A stretch of DNA of 64,000 bases from Nocardioides panacis (GTDB lineage: Bacteria; Actinomycetota; Actinomycetes; Propionibacteriales; Nocardioidaceae): the NCBI RefSeq assembly GCF_019039255.1, contig NZ_CP077062.1:3968001-4032000 (forward strand), in the 5' to 3' direction. Both the position numbers and the translations under genes were made by a program. Shown here piece after piece: positions 59,382 to 64,000 of this stretch. The number at the start of each line of letters is the position of its first letter. The stretch's first letter is position 1. The notes under the pieces are model-generated. The model was not told the origin of the DNA. It saw nothing but the letters and a program-made list of their open reading frames with translations, and searched no databases.

Positions 59382-60617
59382 GACGACCTGGGACATCTCG
59401 AAGTGCATCGGGTCGGTGTAGGACCAGTCGCCGCCCCAGGCGAAGCCCCACTTCTTGAAGATCGCGACGACCTGCCGGTCCATCTCCCCGACGGTCCCGC
59501 GCTGGTTGCCGGGCACGTTCAGGTCGACGGCGATGCCCCAGGAGTGCAGCGACAGCCCCTTGCCGGGGTCGTTGGCGATGAACCGCGGGTAGTAGCAGCC
59601 GGCGTACTCCCCGGGGTGCACCCGGTCGGCGAGCCCGTCGGCGACCACCTCGGTCAGCGCGGCCCGCAGCTGCGGCAGCATCCCCTTGTTGCAGGTGACG
59701 CTGCCCAGGATCGGGACCTGCTCGGTGCGGATGAACGAGCGCACCCAGGCCTGGTCGGGGGTCACCGTCCCGTCGGCGTGCGGGGTGTAGGTGAAGGTGC
59801 CCACCGCGTCGCTGACCGAGCTGCCCGAGAGCACGGCGGTCTGCCGGACGTCCACGTTGAACTCCAGGGCCAGCGTCTGCATGGTGATCCCGGGGCCGAC
59901 CGCCTTCTCGAGCCGGTCCATCACCGCGGACGGGGTCAGCTTCCCCGTGGACACGAGGAGCGCGTTGTCGCGGGGCAGGCCGAGCTGCTCGCCGCGCTTG
60001 TAGTTCACGACCGCGGAGATCTGCTTGACCAGCGGGGCGTAGGCGCCGATGTGCACCTCCGGTGAGTCGGCCGCCGTGCCGAGGTGGAGGTAGCCCTCGG
60101 GCTGCTCGAGCCGGCGGGGCAGGGCCGGGTCGACCGCGACCTCGCCACCCGCGACCCGGGACCAGACGTCGTCGGCGCTCGCGGACTGCAGCGTGGTGAA
60201 GCGCCGGAACGCGCCGGGGTCCACGGCGGCGACCGAGAGCGTGCGGCCGTTGAGCGACAGGGACGCCAGGGACAGCGGCATCGCGGCCTCGACGCCGCGG
60301 ACGCGGCGGACGGCCGCGCGCACCGAGGCGGGGATCGTGCGGCTGCTGGTGACCAGCACGTCGGCGGGCAGCAGCGGCGGGCGCAGCTTGCCGGGGTCCG
60401 CCACGGCGTAGGCGTCCGAGCCCGCGCCGCCGGCGCCACCGGTCGCGCTGCCGTCGGCCGGGTCGCTCGCCTCGGAGGCTCCGCCGCTCGGGCCGGAACC
60501 GGTGGCGCTCGCCCCCGTGCGACGGATCGTGTCGGTGCCGCCGCAGGCGCCCAGCACCAGCACCAGGACGGCGCACAGCACCGCCCCCGCACACCTCCGC
60601 ACGCGCTCGTGCCGCAT
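59361..60617 (-). CDS. M15-family (VanY-like) peptidase lipoprotein
   Basis: A 418-residue exported lipoprotein. Signal: basic MRHERVRR, hydrophobic run and lipobox LGAC (Cys near residue 25), then a Ser/Gly-rich linker. The C-terminal domain carries SLHSWGIAVDLNVPGN and YTDPMHFEMSQV, the zinc-binding H-x6-D and late His of M15 D-Ala-D-Ala carboxypeptidases. A role in peptidoglycan trimming is likely, but the long middle region (VADPGKLRPPLLPADVLVTS..., residues about 70-290) is unrecognised. GGGAGGGGAGCG precedes the ATG at 60615-60617. The end of the gene lies in HP3 copy 2. Confidence 0.85.
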   Translation of the reverse strand: MRHERVRRCAGAVLCAVLVLVLGACGGTDTIRRTGASATGSGPSGGASEASDPADGSATGGAGGAGSDAYAVADPGKLRPPLLPADVLVTSSRTIPASVRAAVRRVRGVEAAMPLSLASLSLNGRTLSVAAVDPGAFRRFTTLQSASADDVWSRVAGGEVAVDPALPRRLEQPEGYLHLGTAADSPEVHIGAYAPLVKQISAVVNYKRGEQLGLPRDNALLVSTGKLTPSAVMDRLEKAVGPGITMQTLALEFNVDVRQTAVLSGSSVSDAVGTFTYTPHADGTVTPDQAWVRSFIRTEQVPILGSVTCNKGMLPQLRAALTEVVADGLADRVHPGEYAGCYYPRFIANDPGKGLSLHSWGIAVDLNVPGNQRGTVGEMDRQVVAIFKKWGFAWGGDWSYTDPMHFEMSQVVRAGSSG

Positions 60618-60759
60618 CGCTCCCCTCCCGTGACCCATGTCTCCCCCGGGACCGTCCCCCCAGTTTCACCCGTGCCGTCAAGACGGTCCCGGGAACCCGG
60701 GAACCGGCCGGCGGCCCCCGTGCACCCATCCGGCGGGGCCGCCGTACCGAACCACGGGC

Positions 60760-62541
60760 ATGTCTGACACCTCGCACGGCCCGGAGCGCCGACGTGGCGC
60801 GTCCCGCCACCGCTGGATCCTGGGCGGTGCGGCCGGCCTGCTCGCCGGGGCCGCGGCCGTAGCCGTCTCGGAGGCGCTCGCCGCGCTGCTGACCGGCGTC
60901 ACCTCGCCGCTGCTGGCGGTGGGCAACCGGGCCGTCGACGCGACCCCGCGCCCGCTCAAGGAGTTCGCGATCCGGACCTTCGGGGAGAACGACAAGCCGG
61001 TCCTGATCGGCGGCGTCATCGTCACGGTGGCGCTGCTCGCGGTCGTGGCCGGCGCGGTCGGCGTCCGCCGGCCCCGGGTCGCCCTGGGGGCGTTCCTGGT
61101 GCTGAGCGTCGTGGCCCTGGTGGCCGCTCTGACCGACCGGTCGGCCACGGCCTCCCCGCTCCTGTGCCTGCTGCCGGCCCTCGCCCTGATGGCGGTCGGC
61201 GCCGTGGCACTCCTCCTGCTGCTGCGGGCCCTGCGCGCACCGGCGCGTACGGCGGTGACCTCGCGGCCCTCGGGGCCCACAGGCACCGCCGTCGCCGAGC
61301 ACGCACCCACGGGTCGCGCCGGGTCCGCAGCGCCGTCCTCCCCGTCCGCCCCCGACACCGTCTCCTCGCCCGGCCCGGTCCACCAGGTCGAGACCGTCGA
61401 GGACGGCAAGCCCCGGATCCTGGTGCGCGACCTGCTGCCCGCGCACGTCGAGGGCGACGACCTGCCCACGGCGTTCGACCGCCGGAAGTTCCTCGCGGCC
61501 GCGGCCGCCGTCGGTGCCGTGGCCGTCGCCGGTGGCGCGGTGCGGCAGACGTTCGGTGGCTCCGCGGCCGCCGGCGAGCGCGCCGACATCACGCTCCCGA
61601 AGCCCGGCGCCCCGACCCCGGCGCTCGCGTCGGGCACCAGCCTCGACGTCCCCGGCATCACGCCGTACCTCACGCCCAACAAGGACTTCTACCGCGTCGA
61701 CACCGCGCTCAGCGTGCCCGACGTGCCGATCGACGGCTACACGCTGCGGATCCACGGCATGGTCGACAAGGAGATCGAGCTGACCTACGAGGACCTGCTG
61801 GCCCGCCGGATGATCGAGAAGCGGATCACCCTGACCTGCGTCTCGAACCCCGTCGGCGGCAAGTACGCCGGCAACGCGACCTGGCTCGGCGTCCCGATCC
61901 GCGACCTCCTCGAGGAGGCCGGGGTCCAGGACGGGGCGGACGCCGTCAAGTCCACCAGCGCCGACAACATGACCATCGGTACGCCGCTCGGCGCGTTGAA
62001 CGACCCGGAGCGCGACGCGATCCTCGCGGTCGCCATGAACGGCGAGCCGCTGCCGCTGGCCCACGGGTTCCCGGTGCGGATGGTCGTGCCCGGTCTCTAC
62101 GGCTACGTCTCGGCGACCAAGTGGGTCGTGGACATCGAGGTGACCCGGTTCGCGGACTTCAAGGCCTACTGGTCCACCCGTGGCTACTCGGTGAAGGCGC
62201 CGATCAAGACGGCGGCGCGGATCGACGTACCCAAGTCCTTCGCGCAGGTGAGGACCGGCGACAAGGTCCCGGTCGCCGGCGTGGCCTGGTCCCAGGACCG
62301 CGGCATCAGATCAGTCGAGGTGCGCGTCGACGGGGGTGCGTGGGAACAGGCCACGCTCGCCGACCAGGACAACATCGACACCTGGCGCCAGTGGGTGTGG
62401 ATGTGGGAGCCGCAGGCCGGCACCCACCAGCTCGAGGTCCGCGCCACCGACGACACCGGCTACACGCAGACCGACAAGCGCGTCCCGATCGCGCCCAACG
62501 GCTCCACCGGCTGGCACAGCGTGAACGTCACCGCCGGCTGA
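60760..62541 (+). CDS. Membrane-anchored sulfite oxidase-family molybdopterin oxidoreductase
   Basis: A 593-residue protein. The first about 170 residues have three to four membrane helices. A polar linker follows, then [21 protein letters not shown], which looks like an internal twin-arginine signal near residue 245. The catalytic part (about 300-500) resembles the sulfite oxidase/YedY fold: [18 protein letters not shown] and the molybdenum Cys in [13 protein letters not shown]-terminal Ig-like dimerisation domain ([19 protein letters not shown]) completes it. It probably reduces or oxidises a small substrate outside the membrane; substrate unknown. The next gene, 113 bases downstream, encodes an exported FAS1 lipoprotein. 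Confidence 0.87.
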   Translation: MSDTSHGPERRRGASRHRWILGGAAGLLAGAAAVAVSEALAALLTGVTSPLLAVGNRAVDATPRPLKEFAIRTFGENDKPVLIGGVIVTVALLAVVAGAVGVRRPRVALGAFLVLSVVALVAALTDRSATASPLLCLLPALALMAVGAVALLLLLRALRAPARTAVTSRPSGPTGTAVAEHAPTGRAGSAAPSSPSAPDTVSSPGPVHQVETVEDGKPRILVRDLLPAHVEGDDLPTAFDRRKFLAAAAAVGAVAVAGGAVRQTFGGSAAAGERADITLPKPGAPTPALASGTSLDVPGITPYLTPNKDFYRVDTALSVPDVPIDGYTLRIHGMVDKEIELTYEDLLARRMIEKRITLTCVSNPVGGKYAGNATWLGVPIRDLLEEAGVQDGADAVKSTSADNMTIGTPLGALNDPERDAILAVAMNGEPLPLAHGFPVRMVVPGLYGYVSATKWVVDIEVTRFADFKAYWSTRGYSVKAPIKTAARIDVPKSFAQVRTGDKVPVAGVAWSQDRGIRSVEVRVDGGAWEQATLADQDNIDTWRQWVWMWEPQAGTHQLEVRATDDTGYTQTDKRVPIAPNGSTGWHSVNVTAG

Positions 62542-62654
62542 CCCGGAAGTTTCTCCCCCTTTTCTGCAGCACCGACCCATCCGGTCCCCCGGGGGTCGCG
62601 AACCACCCACAGAGCAAGGCACCCAAGCCGAAGTTCCGACGAAAGGCACATCTC

Positions 62655-63338
62655 ATGCGCACCATCAAGAGGATCGCAGCCGCAACGGCGGTCGTGTCCG
62701 CGCTCACCATGACGGCAGCCTGTGGCAGCGACAGCTCCACGGACTCCAGCGCGAGCGACACCGCCAGCAGCGCCGCCCCGTCCGCCCCGGAGAGCAGCGC
62801 CTCCGCTCCCGAGAGCAGCGCGGCCGCCGACCCGGCCGCCGACCTCGTCGGCCCCGGCTGCGCGGACTACGCCAAGCAGGTCCCGGACGGCAGCGGCTCC
62901 GTCGCCGGCATGGCCGCCGACCCGGTGGCCGTCGCCGCCGGCAACAACCCGATCCTGAAGACCCTCACCGCCACGGTGTCCGGCAAGTTCAACCCCAAGG
63001 TGAACCTGGTCGACACCCTCAACGGTGGCGAGTTCACGGTCTTCGCCCCGGTCGACTCGGCCTTCGCGAAGCTCCCCAAGGCCACCCTGAAGCTCCTGGC
63101 CACCCCGAAGGGCGCCAAGACGCTGTCGACGGTCCTGACCTACCACGTGGTGCCGAACCAGATGCTCCCCACCGAGATCGAGGGCCAGACCCTCAAGACC
63201 GTCCAGGGCGGCACGGTCAAGGTGACCGGCTCCGGCGACAACCTGAAGGTCAACGGCGCCAACGTGATCTGTGGCGGCGTGCACACCGCGAACGCCACCG
63301 TGTACCTCATCGACTCGGTGCTGATGCCGAAGATGTGA
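62655..63338 (+). CDS. FAS1 (fasciclin) domain lipoprotein
   Basis: A 227-residue lipoprotein. The signal ends in the lipobox-like TAAC (Cys near residue 23), followed by a Ser/Ala-rich linker. The rest is one fasciclin domain resembling mycobacterial MPB70/MPB83: [47 protein letters not shown] and a final [15 protein letters not shown]. An ordinary GAAAGG ribosome site precedes the ATG. It is downstream of the molybdopterin oxidoreductase gene, so a surface redox or adhesion partnership is possible but unproven. A tandem repeat lies 150 bases after it. Confidence 0.92.
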   Translation: MRTIKRIAAATAVVSALTMTAACGSDSSTDSSASDTASSAAPSAPESSASAPESSAAADPAADLVGPGCADYAKQVPDGSGSVAGMAADPVAVAAGNNPILKTLTATVSGKFNPKVNLVDTLNGGEFTVFAPVDSAFAKLPKATLKLLATPKGAKTLSTVLTYHVVPNQMLPTEIEGQTLKTVQGGTVKVTGSGDNLKVNGANVICGGVHTANATVYLIDSVLMPKM

Positions 63339-63488
63339 CCCCGTGCTGGTGGTCGAGCCCGGTGACACCCACCACCTGTCCCGGGCCCGACCACCCCACA
63401 AGCTTGGCTCGGGAGGCCGCTCCTTCCCGCGCCGAGATTGGGTGGATCAACGCAGTGGCCTCGACCTCCGGGTCGGGGCCACTGTCCT

Positions 63489-63532
63489 GTCTCCGGCCCG
63501 TCTCCGGCCCGTCTCCGGCCCGTCTCCGGCCC
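63489..63532 (+). repeat. Four tandem copies of an 11-bp unit
   Basis: GTCTCCGGCCC is repeated four times without change at 63489-63532, then degrades to TGCTCCGGGCC. It lies in the gap after the FAS1 gene. Copy number may vary between strains; assembly could also collapse or expand it. Confidence 0.85.
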
Positions 63533-63609
63533 TGCTCCGGGCCACAGAACGGGGCGGACCGGGTGGACGCCCCGGCATCATCCGCGGACCGGGTGGGTAC
63601 GACGTCCCC

Positions 63610-64000
63610 ATGAGCGAGCCAACGAACGAGCAGACCGGCCAGGACGACGCCACCAGCGAGACGCCGGAGGTGGGCCTGATCGCGGACGAGCAGCTCCCCG
63701 AGGACCTCCAGCCGGCGAAGAACCCGCTGGCCGCCGACCCCGACGACGAGTCCGACGACAGCGGCTCCGAGGAGCCCCAGGTCGACGGCCTGCCCGACAT
63801 GGGACAGCCGGGGGGCCTAGCTCCGGGCCTCGGTGCCCGGCCGGGTGCCGAGCACCCGGGCCACGATCCAGGCGAGGTCGTCGGCGGTGCGCGCCGGCCC
63901 GCCGCCCGGCTGCATCACGTGGCTGAGCACCAGCCGGACGATCGCGTCGACGGACGCGTCCACCTCGGCCGGCGACAGCCCCAGGTCGGGGAACCGGGTC
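63610..64000 (+). CDS. Acidic hypothetical protein with questionable 3' end
   Basis: Starts with ATG 63610 after GGACCGGGTGGG. The first about 70 codons give a very acidic, disordered peptide (NEQTGQDDATSETPEV, DEQLPEDLQP, ADPDDESDDSGSEEP), probably the whole real protein. At QPG the frame reaches a run of six G; with five G it would stop at once (TAG at about 63818). As written it continues, unlike in style, through DNA that reads as a TetR gene on the other strand to the window edge. A homopolymer error or real read-through is possible. Function unknown. Confidence 0.5.
   Translation, partial: MSEPTNEQTGQDDATSETPEVGLIADEQLPEDLQPAKNPLAADPDDESDDSGSEEPQVDGLPDMGQPGGLAPGLGARPGAEHPGHDPGEVVGGARRPAARLHHVAEHQPDDRVDGRVHLGRRQPQVGEPG
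63817..64000 (-). CDS. TetR-family regulator, C-terminal part
   Basis: The frame is open at the right edge; only the last 60 residues are present. They read TRFPDLGLSPAEVDASVDAIVRLVLSHVMQPGG... ending in WIVARVLGTRPGTEARS, a typical helical TetR C-terminus. No DNA-binding domain is in view, so identity rests on this end only. It overlaps the extended part of the acidic ORF on the opposite strand, which supports that extension being spurious. Confidence 0.6.
   Translation of the reverse strand, partial: TRFPDLGLSPAEVDASVDAIVRLVLSHVMQPGGGPARTADDLAWIVARVLGTRPGTEARS

Noticed and set aside
1-64000. CRISPR array, rRNA, tRNA, transposase or phage genes
   Set aside because: None seen on either strand: no regular direct repeats with spacers, no CCA-ended cloverleaf, no DDE or integrase motifs. 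The only direct tandem repeat is the four-unit 11-mer.

Overview
The window is about 64 kb of very GC-rich chromosomal DNA, roughly 72-73% by eye. Its gene content points to an actinobacterium, most likely Nocardioidaceae (Nocardioides-like). Markers are a bacterial proteasome activator (Bpa) with an HbYX-type tail, a mycobacterial Sdh1-like succinate dehydrogenase, DUF5926 and DUF4446 proteins, and many genes started by a TANNNT -10 box 6-7 nt before the start codon (leaderless style). I found no phage, transposase, CRISPR array, rRNA or tRNA.

Layout: 0-7 kb holds a quinone oxidoreductase tail, bpa, the sdh operon, a Bcr/CflA exporter and a frameshifted HAD phosphatase. 7-13.8 kb holds a HAD-SnoaL fusion, serS, a secreted phospholipase D-like protein, a PAP2-lipid kinase fusion and a C45 autoproteolytic hydrolase. 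13.8-17.5 kb is a tightly overlapping four-gene WXG100-like/DUF1023 hydrolase/lipoprotein operon plus DUF4446. 17.5-22.3 kb holds pheA, larB-larC (nickel-pincer cofactor), a GDT1-like metal transporter and arcA. 22.5-30.2 kb holds a DUF5926 protein, an RsbW-like kinase, GDPD, a DUF3800-like protein, an AAA ATPase, Fpg/Nei, rhodanese, Aat and EcsC. 30.2-33.7 kb has three overlapping sulfotransferase-type paralogs. 33.7-41.7 kb is leucine catabolism (HMG-CoA lyase, MccA, MccB), a secreted protein, a methyltransferase, TetR and a VOC protein. 41.7-45.5 kb holds an ArsR/SRPBCC pair, a globin, a haloalkane dehalogenase-like enzyme and a PhrB-type photolyase. 45.5-53.6 kb has an ABC exporter facing a two-component system, an asymmetric ABC exporter pair whose first gene carries two frameshifts, and a glutathione peroxidase. 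53.7-64 kb holds a DHA2 exporter, an M13 peptidase, a quinone oxidoreductase, a GAF-ANTAR protein, an M15 peptidase lipoprotein, a membrane-anchored molybdopterin oxidoreductase, a FAS1 lipoprotein, an acidic protein and a partial TetR.

The least explained feature is a set of three unrelated families of long near-perfect palindromes: HP1 with three copies, HP2 with two, HP3 with two. All seven sit at the 3' end of a gene. Two copies of HP1 bracket one secreted-protein gene, two copies of HP2 bracket one exporter gene, and two arms encode the stop codon of the neighbouring gene. A further palindrome lies in frame inside the biotin carboxylase gene. Three clear single-base frameshifts and one suspected indel, mostly at G/C runs, mean that some broken genes may be assembly errors.

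Functional links: the TetR at 40.5 kb and the mcc operon at 38.2 kb carry similar operator palindromes over their promoters, although 2 kb of other genes now separates them. The ArsR gene has a clear 25-bp operator on its own -10 box. The histidine kinase/regulator pair diverges from the ABC exporter it probably controls.
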